A stretch of 64,000 nucleotides of DNA from Stentor roeselii (GCA_006503475.1 RSEH01000046.1:1-64000); one strand, 5' to 3'. Numbered from the stretch's first letter, positions 11,107 through 20,456 are shown. Notes: generated from the letters alone by a model not told the origin. Numbers and translations: made by a program.

Positions 11107-11601
11107 ATGTCTAACTTAGGACTTATCAAAAATACCGGATCTAGTAAACAGAACCTATTTGCAATAGAGCCCTCAAATCAAAAATTGTTACAAAGATCAA
11201 GCAAAAGTGAAAATCGAATTAGTAATCTTTTTCAACATATGGCTAATACTGCAAATGAAGATTTTCTTTTTGTATGTGGAGGAAGATCAGATGTAGTAAA
11301 TGGAATGCGTGTTACAGTTGAAGAACCCTTATTTATCTATAGTTCTAATGGTAAAGACTTAATGTATAATTACTTGAGAGAAAAAGATAAAGAAAGAGAA
11401 TTTGAATTAAAAAAATATGAATACGAACTGAATATTAGAAGAGATCGAGAAAAAGAAAGAGATAAAGAAAGAGAATTTGAACTAAAATTAGCTCAGATCC
11501 AAGCTGATAAAGAAAAAGAAATTGCTAAATATCAAGCTGGATTTAATAATATAAGCAGGCCAGGAACTAGCCAACTCAAGGCATTACCAAATAGGAAGTA
11601 A
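11107..11601 (+). CDS. Hypothetical charged coiled-coil protein, 164 aa
   Basis: An ATG at 11107 leads to TAA at 11599. The N-terminal half is mixed, with a short hydrophobic patch EDFLFVCGGRSD and a segment MRVTVEEPLFIYSS. The second half is a highly charged helix in which the block REKDKEREFELK occurs twice, followed by LAQIQADKEKEIAKYQ. This predicts a coiled coil. The family is not recognised. It stands alone in a gene desert, so it may be a recently arrived or mobile-element-associated gene, or the surviving 3' part of a larger one. The clean frame and codon periodicity argue that it is, or was recently, translated. Confidence 0.45.
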   Translation: MSNLGLIKNTGSSKQNLFAIEPSNQKLLQRSSKSENRISNLFQHMANTANEDFLFVCGGRSDVVNGMRVTVEEPLFIYSSNGKDLMYNYLREKDKEREFELKKYEYELNIRRDREKERDKEREFELKLAQIQADKEKEIAKYQAGFNNISRPGTSQLKALPNRK

Positions 11602-12927
11602 TAGTATTAGTAATTAGAAATTTTAAGGATTTAATATATAGAGAAGATATTCTCTTATATATCAAATTATGAATCTTTGTTCTAAGGAATGGAAATTTAA
11701 GTAACACACCAAAATTTAAGAAATGAGAGTAATGCATTAGTTATTTTTTAGAGTCAAACAACTTTAATTTAATTAAAAGTGTATAAATATTTTAAAAATA
11801 TTTCAAGAAAGAAATAGTAAAAGGATATTTGATTACTAAGAATTAATATAGATCATATATTCAAACATCATAATTATCTTCATGAATAAATGTGAGTGAT
11901 AATTCTCTAATTTATATATTAAGCACTTAATCACAATGAAAAATGATGGCATCACCATCATCTATTCAAAGATGAGCAAGCATCTGGTAAACCTTTCTTA
12001 TAAGCCAAAAGAAATGGAATTGAAAGTTCTGTCTTTTTAGTCAATACTGGTAAAAACTTCTCCATTTAGCAGATGTGAGCTTGTTGTTTTTAAAATAATG
12101 CCAGTGCGATGCTTCTCTGAATATATCTAATTTTTAATATTTAGAAATTTTTATTTGTCACTTGAAATTATCTTCTTTATTTTTCATTCAAAAGATAGGT
12201 TATTTAGAATTGTTAGATTCAGAAATTCTTGAGACTTTCCAATTAAATTAATTAAATTGGAAAGTTTTGGAAATAGTTTAGAGTAAAATAATCATATGAT
12301 TGAGCAGGCTTTGCATTAAGAAGTTTTGCTTTGATTTTTCGAGATATATAAAACTTAAGAACTTTTATAGGAACGAGGGAAGATTCAAAGTTGCCCAAAA
12401 ACTTGTAGTTCTTTCTATTAAACCTTTTTATTATTAATTTGTTAAATGGCCTCAGTACTGAAATATTTTTAGAATTTTCTTACAAATTCAATGATTTTTA
12501 GTTTATTATAAAAGTCTTCCAAATGTGAAAATGTATAAACTTTCAGAACTGTTAAATTTAATTGAATACTTGGCCTTTTATTTTATCCAGGTTCATTGGT
12601 AGGTGTGCCGGTAATACCTCTTCAACCTAATCCACCAGTAGAATCTTCTCAACACTCTCATCCATATAATGGAAATAAAAAATAATTCATTTAAGACTTT
12701 TCTAAAATTCAATCCTTTAGTCTCATAAGATAAATAACAATTCAATTTAAGACTTTTCAAAAATTCAATCCTTTAATCTCATAAGATACCCTACAATAAA
12801 TCTATTATTTTAAAATCCACAACCCTAAACCCTCAGATCTATTCATCAATAAAAATATCTCATAACCCAAAATAACCTAAACTTGAATACCAAATTCATT
12901 TTAAAATATGACCTAACGTAAACATTC
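11602..12927. other. AT-rich spacer with short coding-like remnants
   Basis: Near 11940-12110 base composition rises and peptides can be read on both strands (minus strand: MEKFLPVLTKKTELSIPFLL), each stopping quickly. At about 12555-12685 a plus-strand frame reads LVGVPVIPLQPNPPVESSQH and ends at TAA 12683-12685. It looks like a proline-rich C-terminus with no visible gene before it. Nothing intact is seen. Confidence 0.35.
12686..12787 (+). repeat. Imperfect direct tandem repeat, two copies of about 46-47 nt
   Basis: Copy 1 (12686-12731) and copy 2 (12741-12787) both run from TTCA(A)TTTAAGACTTTTC through ATTCAATCCTTTA to CTCATAAGAT. They differ at only a few positions and are separated by 9 nt. 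The pair lies about 140 nt upstream of the start at 12928, so it could be a duplicated promoter element or a simple local duplication. Confidence 0.8.
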
Positions 12928-13977
12928 ATGATAAGTCTCTATGTGCTGCTCTCAACAACCCAAGCTCAAATCCCGTTAAACACCCTCCATCGAATATCAT
13001 CTTCAGAAGAATCATCCTCAGATCTCCAAGGTTCAATTCCAATCGACTCATCTTCCTACAAAGTACTCTGCAAATGTTCAGATGATAAGACGCCTTCATC
13101 CTTGAAATGCAATCCAACAAAAATCAAATTAACCGAAGACCGTTCATCAAATTCTCTTTTATACGATTCTCTTTCTTCAATTTTAACCCATCACAACTTT
13201 TCTTACATGAATTCCTGGGGCCAGTCATTTCGATGCATGGACGGACGAGACAAGACTTCAGGAATTTCAACTCCAGGAGGGGACCTTGGCGAGTTTATCT
13301 TAGCTTTAATTGTCTATCAAGACATGGTAGGCTGTAGTTTAGACGACCAAACAACTAAAAGCTACTTCTTAGAGTGGCTTCAAGTGATGGACTCTGAGTT
13401 CTTCTACGTCTGCACTGACGAAGAAGCCGTCAGTCATTTAAGGAAGCAAGTCGGCGAGTTCTCATTCGAAAAGCCGAGATTTGAAATGATAGACGACCTT
13501 TTGCATATCGTTGCAAACAGTCGAAATGTGGGAGACAGTCACTTAAGATTTATGCTTGAGTATCCTCAGATGTACTCGATTCGGCCTTCTGTCGTTCAAA
13601 GCGCGATCCGAGCAGTGTTCGACGTCTTTTGGAAGAAAGAAAAAGGACTTGACCGTCTGATCCAAGTGGATGTCCTCACAGGTGAACATAAAGAAAAGGC
13701 TTATCTCGAAGTCCGAGTAAGTGAAGACTGTCAATACGAAGGCGCCTCTCCCATCCTTCCAAAACCATTAGACCTGTTCATCAACTTCATCGACGCAGTC
13801 AGTCCAAGACGCAAGCAACTCGCAGAGTTCTTCGCCGTAAAAATCGGAAAAAACCAAAACGGCCTGACTTCTGAAAAGCTTTTCAAAAGAATGAACCATC
13901 ACGGGCTGCTTTTCTTGGACATCACTGGAAGTCTCTTGGTCAAGGACCTTCCTTTTTACACTGCTTTATTTGTATAA
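12928..13977 (+). CDS. Secreted or lumenal protein of unknown family, 349 aa
   Basis: The ATG at 12928 is followed by a short hydrophobic leader (MISLYVLLSTTQAQ) with a plausible signal-peptidase site after AQA/Q, so the protein probably enters the secretory pathway. A Ser-rich acidic linker follows. The main conserved-looking block is near residues 95-125: FRCMDGRDKTSGISTPGGD followed by LGEFILALIVYQDM. Its CMDGRD and TPGGDxGEF clusters look like an active or metal site. Two Cys (in CKC and C..D) lie earlier. Only 13 nt separate its TAA from the gamma-SNAP start. I do not recognise the family. The frame is long, with balanced composition, so it is surely a real gene. Confidence 0.75.
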   Translation: MISLYVLLSTTQAQIPLNTLHRISSSEESSSDLQGSIPIDSSSYKVLCKCSDDKTPSSLKCNPTKIKLTEDRSSNSLLYDSLSSILTHHNFSYMNSWGQSFRCMDGRDKTSGISTPGGDLGEFILALIVYQDMVGCSLDDQTTKSYFLEWLQVMDSEFFYVCTDEEAVSHLRKQVGEFSFEKPRFEMIDDLLHIVANSRNVGDSHLRFMLEYPQMYSIRPSVVQSAIRAVFDVFWKKEKGLDRLIQVDVLTGEHKEKAYLEVRVSEDCQYEGASPILPKPLDLFINFIDAVSPRRKQLAEFFAVKIGKNQNGLTSEKLFKRMNHHGLLFLDITGSLLVKDLPFYTALFV

Positions 13978-13990
13978 CCTTCTTTTAATA

Positions 13991-14881
13991 ATGGCCGACG
14001 GAGACTCAGAGTACAAGAAAGGCTTGAAAGCTATGAAAACTGGAATATTTAAGCGAAAACCTGACTGTGCTACTGCCGCTGTTCATTTCGAAGCAGCTGC
14101 TAAAGCTTTTGAACTTAGTCGAAATGTTGATGGAGCTATCAATGCTTATGAACAACTTGGAAAAGCTAATGAAATGATGAATGAGTAAAAATTATTCAGC
14201 AGCTGGGCAGCTGGAAGAAGTTATGAAAATCTTGCAATTGTTGCTTTGAGAAATGAAAAATACTCCAAGTGTCAGGAAGGCACTGAAAAAGCTGTCGAAA
14301 TGTTTAGGATCAGTGCGAATGGTGAAAAGGCTCTTAGGATTTATTCGTTTATGGCTGCTGAGCTTTGTGCTAAGGATATCATTGAGATGGGGAATAAGTT
14401 TTACGCACTTGCTATCAACTTGATTACTGATGAAGATGGACTTCAGGTTTATGCTAAAGATATTGTCAGTCCTTACGTCACTTTGTTATTAGAGCACAAG
14501 CTCTTTAAAGATGCAATGATCATTTATCACAAAGAACTCGGATTTGCCAAACAGCTGAAACGAGACCATCATATCAACAAAGTAGTTCTCTGCATATTGG
14601 CTTTAGTACTTATTGAAAATCCTTCTGTTAGAGAGGAAAAGTTCAGAGAAATGTGTGGAAACTCTTGTTTTCCTATGTCTCCTGAATATATGACGATCTC
14701 TGAACTATACGATGCGTATAACGAGGGAAATCAGGAAAAATATGACAAAGCTGCTCGAAAAGCTTCTTGGAACAATGTCGAACCTCCTGTAAGATTTACT
14801 TAGCTTGTGTTTTTGATTCGAGGCATCAAACTTGAAGCGAAAATCATGACTGAAGAAGAGGAAGACTTTGATTTCAAATAG
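13991..14881 (+). CDS. NAPG: Gamma-SNAP-like soluble NSF attachment protein
   Basis: There are three exons, 13991-14184, 14200-14788 and 14804-14881, joined over two 15-nt introns (14185-14199 and 14789-14803). The spliced product is 286 residues, close to human gamma-SNAP (312). The N-terminus MADGDSEYKKGLKAMKTGIF then KRKPD matches the K-TG-x-K-x-KPD signature of gamma-SNAP. TPR-like helix pairs follow (AAVHFEAAAKAFE, DGAINAYEQLGKAN, then SWAAGRSYENLAIVALRNEK), and the end is acidic (MTEEEEDFDFK). SNAPs bind SNARE complexes and recruit the NSF ATPase to disassemble them after membrane fusion; they act in the cytosol at membranes. Without splicing the frame breaks at both introns. The start was chosen at the first ATG of the conserved N-terminus. 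Confidence 0.85.
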
Positions 14882-14898
14882 AAAGATTATAGTTAAAT

Positions 14899-15420
14899 AT
14901 GAATGACTTGACTAATACAAGGTATCACAGTTTGAAAAAAACTATCAATGTAAAAGAACTTTATATTGAAAAAGATTTCAAGTCTGCGCCAAGCTGCAAA
15001 AACTCAATAAATTTTCAGTTTTCCAACAAAATTCCCAGATGTCCAAGCAGAAGCTCAAAATTCAGATTTGGCCATTCTCGTTCCCCATTCCTTGCCGAAA
15101 CTCCAAAAGACTCTTTGCTAGTGATCCAAACAATTCAAAGTCCAACAGATTTAAAGCCAAGCCAAGTAAAATCATCAAAAAAGTCATATACCGACTATTT
15201 ATCCCGAAAGTCCAAATTTGGTCTCTTAGACCTTTCAGTCCTTTCATCAAAACCTAAAAAAGAAGACTTTTTCACAAAAGCCTTCAAAACATCAAAGGTA
15301 AAGTTTTCCTCATCCCTTGTTCCAAAGCGTCCAAATTCAATTCTAAAGCCAGGGAAAGTATCTCCTAAACGTTTAAACCTCGAAACAGGAAACAACCCGT
15401 TATCTGGCTGGGAGACCTGA
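14899..15420 (+). CDS. Hypothetical basic Ser/Lys-rich protein, 173 aa
   Basis: An ATG 17 nt after the gamma-SNAP stop opens a 173-residue frame ending with TGA at 15418-15420. The protein is basic and low in complexity (many S, K, P and F), with segments such as RCPSRSSKFRFGHSRSPF and KPGKVSPKRLNLETGNN. No globular domain, membrane helix or known motif is visible, so it is probably disordered. It converges on IFT52, with 21 nt between the stops. The family is not recognised. The TGA stop matters for the code: reading through it as Trp would add only about four residues before TAA, so this gene alone does not exclude UGA=Trp. Confidence 0.55.
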   Translation: MNDLTNTRYHSLKKTINVKELYIEKDFKSAPSCKNSINFQFSNKIPRCPSRSSKFRFGHSRSPFLAETPKDSLLVIQTIQSPTDLKPSQVKSSKKSYTDYLSRKSKFGLLDLSVLSSKPKKEDFFTKAFKTSKVKFSSSLVPKRPNSILKPGKVSPKRLNLETGNNPLSGWET

Positions 15421-15441
15421 TCATCTAATCAATAATTCTAA

Positions 15442-16761
15442 TTAAATCGGTTTCTTGAACTTAACTAACTCCACCAAAATTTTATGTAAAACGGCTTTCG
15501 CGTCGTTTTCGCCACCATAGCCGAACTTGAGTCTTTCTATTTGCTGAGTGATTCCAAGGATATCCCCGCATTCGCGGATGTAAAACTCGGCATCTTCGTC
15601 GTTATACTTGTTGGTTAGTTGGTCAAGTCTCACCTTTTCACTCGCGAACTCGTCATCTAAGTCGAAGAGTTCGAGATTTGGAGCTTGTGGTTCTTTTAGG
15701 TTGGGTGGAAAGACTGCTGGAGTAAGTGAAGGCAGAGGCGTTTCAAACTGAGGAGGTATCAAAGTGAGTGCTTCTTGTTTCACCTTCATTTTCGCATAGA
15801 GCTTGATACATTCAGGGATGGCATCCGTATCAAACTTAAACAGCGACAGATCAAAAAGACTTTTAAAGTTATTCGACAGGTCTTCTGACGTTTGCAGACA
15901 GCTTTTCAACTGTTCCGACATGCTTGAAATATCAGGAATCACTGCAAAGTCCTGCAAGTCATTATCATCTTCAAGTCCCAGGTCAAGATCAAGGTCATAA
16001 GTAAGCAACCACTTGAAGATTATTTGCTGTAATTTCGAATTTTCTTCTTTTTCAATATAATCATCCGAAAGCAGATGATAAGAGCCCAGGACCATCAAAC
16101 GTCCTTTGCGAGCCTTCGAAGTATAAATCGCTGCAATCGGACGATTTAACGGGTAGGACAAGGCGCCGCTTGACAAAAGAGGAATACTTGGCTTTTGGAC
16201 GTTAAGAGTACATCCGAAGGGGTAAATAAACGATAAACCTCCATGTTCATCAGCAAGGTCTGTGCCATCATCTCTCAGTAAGTGCGACACCACGTTTCCC
16301 TTGCCTTTAGTTTTTCCCCTTGCAAAGTTGGAGATTTCCTTATTAATAATTCCGTTGGAAACAGGACATTCCTTCGGATGAAAGTACCTGCGATTGAAAA
16401 CAGTCCTGATAACAGAGTCAGTATTGCCAAATATCCCGTACTGTTCAAGCAAGTAATTCAAATTCGTCTTCAACCTGTTCTCTCCACCTTCTCCAAGCAT
16501 GACCAGCACATTTCCTCCACTTTGCAAGTAAAGTTTAAGTGAGTCGAACTCTTCCTTGCTGAACATCTCTCTAGGGGCAGGGACAACAAACAAAGCCGCA
16601 TCAGCGAGGCGGTCAAGAGTGATTGTTTCGCGGTTCATAGTAACCGAAAACTTTTTATCTCGAGTTAGAAGCTCGGCAAGCTTGCTAAGTCCAGTCTGAG
16701 GACTCACAGCTTCCTTTTTACTGATGTCGAAGACTATCGTCGCCTTTTCCTTGTTAGCCAT
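15442..16761 (-). CDS. IFT52: Intraflagellar transport protein 52
   Basis: This is a 439-residue single frame, almost the length of human IFT52 (437). The N-terminal GIFT-type domain is clear: IVFDISKKEAVSPQTGLSKL, then FVVPAPREMFSKEEFDSLK, LYLQSGGNVLVMLGEGGE, NLNYLLEQYGI, AVFNRRYFHPKE-type text and GKGRLMVLGS-type text. A proline-rich linker near residues 340-360 and a helical C-terminus follow. IFT52 is a core IFT-B1 subunit that binds IFT88, IFT70 and IFT46 and is needed for anterograde transport and cilium assembly. It is divergent with the ankyrin-DHHC gene, with 40 nt between the start codons. A Stentor-like cell with dense ciliature is expected to express it. No introns or damage are seen. 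Confidence 0.95.
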   Translation of the reverse strand: MANKEKATIVFDISKKEAVSPQTGLSKLAELLTRDKKFSVTMNRETITLDRLADAALFVVPAPREMFSKEEFDSLKLYLQSGGNVLVMLGEGGENRLKTNLNYLLEQYGIFGNTDSVIRTVFNRRYFHPKECPVSNGIINKEISNFARGKTKGKGNVVSHLLRDDGTDLADEHGGLSFIYPFGCTLNVQKPSIPLLSSGALSYPLNRPIAAIYTSKARKGRLMVLGSYHLLSDDYIEKEENSKLQQIIFKWLLTYDLDLDLGLEDDNDLQDFAVIPDISSMSEQLKSCLQTSEDLSNNFKSLFDLSLFKFDTDAIPECIKLYAKMKVKQEALTLIPPQFETPLPSLTPAVFPPNLKEPQAPNLELFDLDDEFASEKVRLDQLTNKYNDEDAEFYIRECGDILGITQQIERLKFGYGGENDAKAVLHKILVELVKFKKPI

Positions 16762-16801
16762 CTTTCAAATTATACAAAAAGAACATCGGGTTGGTGATAA
16801 A

Positions 16802-18647
16802 ATGGAAGCTGGACATGACATTAAGGCCTCTTTAAGCATTCAGATGCAGACTCTCAATGCCCAGGAGTATACTTCGATATTGAAGAACACTTCTGTCCCT
16901 TTGATTTCGCTGAAAGATCCTTCGGGTTATAATATTTTTCATGATATTGCCGATTGTGTTGTCAAAGAATCATATTTGATGGATTATTTGGAAATCTTGA
17001 CTTCTGAGTTCAAGGACAGGTATTTTGAAGAAGATAAAGAAATGATCAAGTCTATGCTTAACCAGCATGCCGGAAGGGAAAAACTTACTCCTTTGATGTG
17101 TGCTGTTAAACATAATAGGAAGGTATCAAGTATTTAGAAACTTTTAAAGGAACTTGTTTCATTAGGCGGGGACTTTTGGAGGAAAGATGCTAATGGGCAT
17201 AACTTGGTTCACATGGCAGCTTTGAATGGTTTCGAAGGAATCCTGGTTTATTTATGCTTCATCCTCAAGATGTCATACGTGGAAAAAGACAACAACGGCC
17301 GGACTCCTCTACACCTGGCATGTCTTGAAAACCAGGTGGGTACAGGAATGTTGCTTTTAGTCTGGAACGAAGAATTAAACACTCAAGACAAAGAAGGTTT
17401 TTCCCCTCTTCACCTAGCAGTTCTATCATCAAGTTATAAACTAGTACGAAACCTGATAATTCTAAAAGCTGACAAGTCAATAAAAGACCAAAAAAACCAG
17501 ACAGCTCTTGACATCGCATTCACCAAAGGTGAGAGTTCAATAATCAAACTGTTGGTACTTCTCACTTAGGAAGAACCCAGCTGCTCAGCCACTTTAAACC
17601 CTTTCCGCCAGTCCATCGGCCCAGTGACCAACGGTTACACAAGACTCGTTCTTTTCATTCTTATTTCCGTTTTCCGAGCTGCAGTCATTTCATTCATCGT
17701 CCTTCCTCGAATGGAATTTTTCTTAGCAGTGCCAAGTGTCAGTCTTTTTCTTATTTCCGTCCTCGGCTTCGCTGTTGCAAGCTGCAAAGACCCTGGCTAT
17801 ACAAAAAACCGAAACAATACCCACTTGTCTGAGTATTTCGATATGTACCGTGCGGATTATATCTGTGTTTATTGTGAAACTCGAAAACCTCGTCATGCTC
17901 GGCACTGTCATTTCTGTAAAAGATGTGTGAAAGTGAGAAATAATTAGGAATTCGATCATCATTGTCCTTGGATACATAACTGTGTCGGGAAAAATAATCA
18001 CTTCTGGTTCATGATTTTCATCACTTTCAGCATTCTTGACTACCTCTGCCAGATCGGCATCGCTGTTCTTGACTTTTTAAACTTGTTCAAAGGACATGAT
18101 AATTATTTTTATGAGTTACCTGAAGAAAGTCATTATATTACGTTAGGCATTGCTGGACTTAGCGCTTTATTTTTAATTTTTGTATTTCCTGTCTGGGTCA
18201 TCCAGATTTTGAATTGCGTCAAAAGTCCTCCGAGAAGAGCAGAAAGCAGGACTATGGTTCGACATATGTCTGGGTCTTTTGGAGAACTTTCAGATACCGG
18301 GTCGATGTTGTTGAAACCTTCCAGCGAATGGAATTTGACCAGCTTTAATAATCAGAACGAAGCAAGTTTTTTAGTGCCTAGGGAAAGGGCTGAAAGTGGA
18401 GGGTGCTGCTATAGCAAGAGGAATGAGGATTCGATGGGAGTCTCACTTGGCAAAAGGGTCAAGTAATTATGGTAAAGTAAGCTTTTGTTATATGGAAAGT
18501 GGAAAAAGGAATAGGGAGAGTCAAGATCATGTTGATCATTATAGGAAAGTCGCTAAATTAAATAGCAACTTGAATAGCCTGAGACTTAGACCGCCTCAAG
18601 TGGTGAGAAACATTCAGAACATTGAAAAAAAAGAGAATAATACATAG
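16802..18647 (+). CDS. Ankyrin-repeat DHHC palmitoyltransferase
   Basis: Exons 16802-17122, 17138-17554, 17570-17932 and 17948 onward are joined over 15-nt introns 17123-17137, 17555-17569 and 17933-17947. Ankyrin repeats occupy about residues 90-240 (KLTPLMCAVKHNRK, NGHNLVHMAALNGFE, NGRTPLHLACLENQ, GFSPLHLAVLSSS, QTALDIAFTKGES). Two membrane helices follow, then the Cys-rich domain DYICVYCETRKPRHARHCHF...DHHCPWIHNCVGKNN, with DHHC at about residues 370-373, then two more helices. DHHC enzymes S-acylate protein cysteines; the ANK-DHHC form is the HIP14/AKR1 type. The third intron lies two codons before DHHC. The C-terminus is uncertain. Without further splicing the protein stops at 18466 (539 aa). 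A 16-nt GT...AG intron at 18403-18418 would carry it into a coding-like frame ending at TAG 18645-18647 (594 aa). Confidence 0.9.
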
Positions 18648-18653
18648 TTAAAG

Positions 18654-19646
18654 CTACTTTTTCTTGCTTTTTTTACCTTTTTTGTTCTTTTTACCTTTCT
18701 TTTTGCTGTTCAGTGCTCGAAAGTAAGTTTCTATCCTCCTGCTTTCAATATCATTCCGAGTCATATTTCCTCTTTCAGCAATGCGAGTCTTCATTTCAAC
18801 GACATCCCAAGTGAGTACCAAATGATCGAATCCTCCAGATACCATAATTTCAGGACCGATTTCTAAACAAGTAACTCCATCCAAATGGCCACTAAACTGT
18901 TCAACAAGTTTACAATTCGACTTATTCCAGACAGAAATCATTTTATCATCACAAAAAGCCACTAAAAACTCTTCAAACACCGTAAGTCCCATCACCCAGC
19001 TTCTAATTCCTTTAAACTCACAAGTTTTGCTAGAAATCATATCAAAAGACTTGATAACCAAGTCACACCCTCCAGAAAAAACCAAGTTTTCATCAACAAA
19101 AAGACTTCTAAGCGGCTTTTCGCCTGCCAGAAACTCTAAAACAATCGACCCTTCTTGAATGTTGATTGCTCGGACCATCTTATCCCAGGAACTCAGGAAA
19201 AGATGAGAGTTTTGAATGAAAATGTCAGAGACTGGGTCTGAAAACTGATAAATCACTTCACATGACCCTGTCTTCAACGACCAGCTTCTTATTGAGCAGT
19301 CTTGACTGGATGAAAAAAGAGAGTTTTCGTTAAATGCCAAACCGCTTATTTGGTCTGAGTGACCTTTTAAGGTGAAGATAAGAGCGCCGCTTTCTAACCC
19401 GCATGAAGCGATCAGGCCTTCGGAGTGCCCGATGTAGAGTGAGTCATCGATCACCAGGTATATGCAGATCTCTTGACTTGTGAATCTTGGAATTTTTATC
19501 TTTTTTATTGTTTTCTTTGTGAGCAGGTCCCAGAATAAAAGCTCACCGTCTAGCGAAGCTGATATTAAATGATGGGATGATAAAAATTTCACGTAGAGAA
19601 CGGATTCTTTGTGGCCTTCGTATTTTTCTGAGTACCCAAAACTCAT
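18654..19646 (-). CDS. WD40-repeat protein with lysine-rich tail, 330 aa
   Basis: The intact 330-residue frame starts MSFGYSEKYEGHKESVLYVK. About six or seven WD40 blades are visible, e.g. ASLDGELLFWDLLTKK, LKGHSDQISGLAFNENSLFS, SSQDCSIRSWSLKTG, SGGCDLVIKSFD, FCDDKMISVWNKS and VSGGFDHLVLTWDVVEMK. The last 20 residues are almost all Lys, Gly and Asn (KKKGKKNKKGKKSKKK), possibly a nucleolar/nuclear signal or an RNA-binding tail. WD40 propellers are interaction scaffolds; the partner cannot be named. The gene is tail-to-tail with the DHHC gene (6 nt apart) and its start lies 30 nt from the next gene's stop. It is unrelated in detail to the decayed WD40 array at 3-6.7 kb. Confidence 0.85.
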   Translation of the reverse strand: MSFGYSEKYEGHKESVLYVKFLSSHHLISASLDGELLFWDLLTKKTIKKIKIPRFTSQEICIYLVIDDSLYIGHSEGLIASCGLESGALIFTLKGHSDQISGLAFNENSLFSSSQDCSIRSWSLKTGSCEVIYQFSDPVSDIFIQNSHLFLSSWDKMVRAINIQEGSIVLEFLAGEKPLRSLFVDENLVFSGGCDLVIKSFDMISSKTCEFKGIRSWVMGLTVFEEFLVAFCDDKMISVWNKSNCKLVEQFSGHLDGVTCLEIGPEIMVSGGFDHLVLTWDVVEMKTRIAERGNMTRNDIESRRIETYFRALNSKKKGKKNKKGKKSKKK

Positions 19647-19676
19647 TTAATTTAAAATTAGAAAGGATGGATTAGA

Positions 19677-20456
19677 CTAGGAAAATAATCTTCGGATTGG
19701 GTCGTGCTCGTGATCGTATTTGTTTATTGTTTGAGTTTTAACTTGCTCTTTTCGTTTTTTGTTTTTGGCTTGGACTTTAGCTAGCGAGTTATGATAGATT
19801 GCCTCATCTACTGGATTAACCACCATTTTCCTTTCAAGTGCTAAAAACTTTGGAAGTTTTCTGGGTTTAGGTTTCGTCAAATTAAAAGGTTCAGGAATAG
19901 TGAATTTTTTTTCCTTTATCTCTACAACAGTCTGCTCAGCAGTTCCATGCCCAGTGGCCCTATTACTTAAATAATCAAGTAAATCAGCTAATTCCAAAGC
20001 CTTACTCGCATTCCTCACAATGATATTTTCCACAAACTCAAAATCAAAAATTTCACACCAACTCTGCTGAACATGTTCCCTCAAAGTATTTTCATTAAGC
20101 AAAAACTGCAACAAAACATGCATTTTAAGAGGTTCTAGAGTCTCTACAATTTTTCGAAAGTTCTTCAGTCCAAGTTCATCTAATCGAAAGACGACCAAAT
20201 AAGTAACAACCATGAAAGGATAAGAGTCGTTGCTATTAGTCGAAGTCGCATTGACTTTGAATATTGCCTTATTAAGTCGTTTCAGGAAGTCTCGGTAACG
20301 GTTGACTCCGTAAAAGACTTGCTGAACGAACTGCTTTTCGTTTTCATCTCCTACGTCTTTGTAGTGGTTTTGAAAGTGTGTGTCTGGCGAGTCAGTCACT
20401 GGATTGTAGCAGCTTAACAGGTTGATGCATTTCGGAATCAGTTCTTCCCAACTCAT
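19677..20456 (-). CDS. CFAP99: CFAP99-like cilia- and flagella-associated protein, N-terminal domain only
   Basis: The protein is 259 residues. It begins MSWEELIPKCINLLSCYNPV, followed by a QQVFYGVNRYRDFLKRLNKA block and a VVTYLVVFRLDELGLKNFRK block. From memory, the pattern of xxVFYGxxRYxxFLK followed by YLxxFRLDELG is that of the conserved N-terminal domain of CFAP99, a ciliary protein. Known CFAP99 proteins are longer and carry C-terminal coiled coils. Here only a short Lys-rich tail follows (KVQAKNKKRKEQVKTQTINK), ending HEHDPIRRLFS. The frame is intact and no continuation downstream is seen. The family name is a by-eye assignment. Confidence 0.6.
   Translation of the reverse strand: MSWEELIPKCINLLSCYNPVTDSPDTHFQNHYKDVGDENEKQFVQQVFYGVNRYRDFLKRLNKAIFKVNATSTNSNDSYPFMVVTYLVVFRLDELGLKNFRKIVETLEPLKMHVLLQFLLNENTLREHVQQSWCEIFDFEFVENIIVRNASKALELADLLDYLSNRATGHGTAEQTVVEIKEKKFTIPEPFNLTKPKPRKLPKFLALERKMVVNPVDEAIYHNSLAKVQAKNKKRKEQVKTQTINKYDHEHDPIRRLFS

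Noticed and set aside
13107-13337. Small ORFs overlapping the secreted-protein gene on both strands
   Set aside because: They overlap a long, well-formed frame and show no domain; they are shadows.
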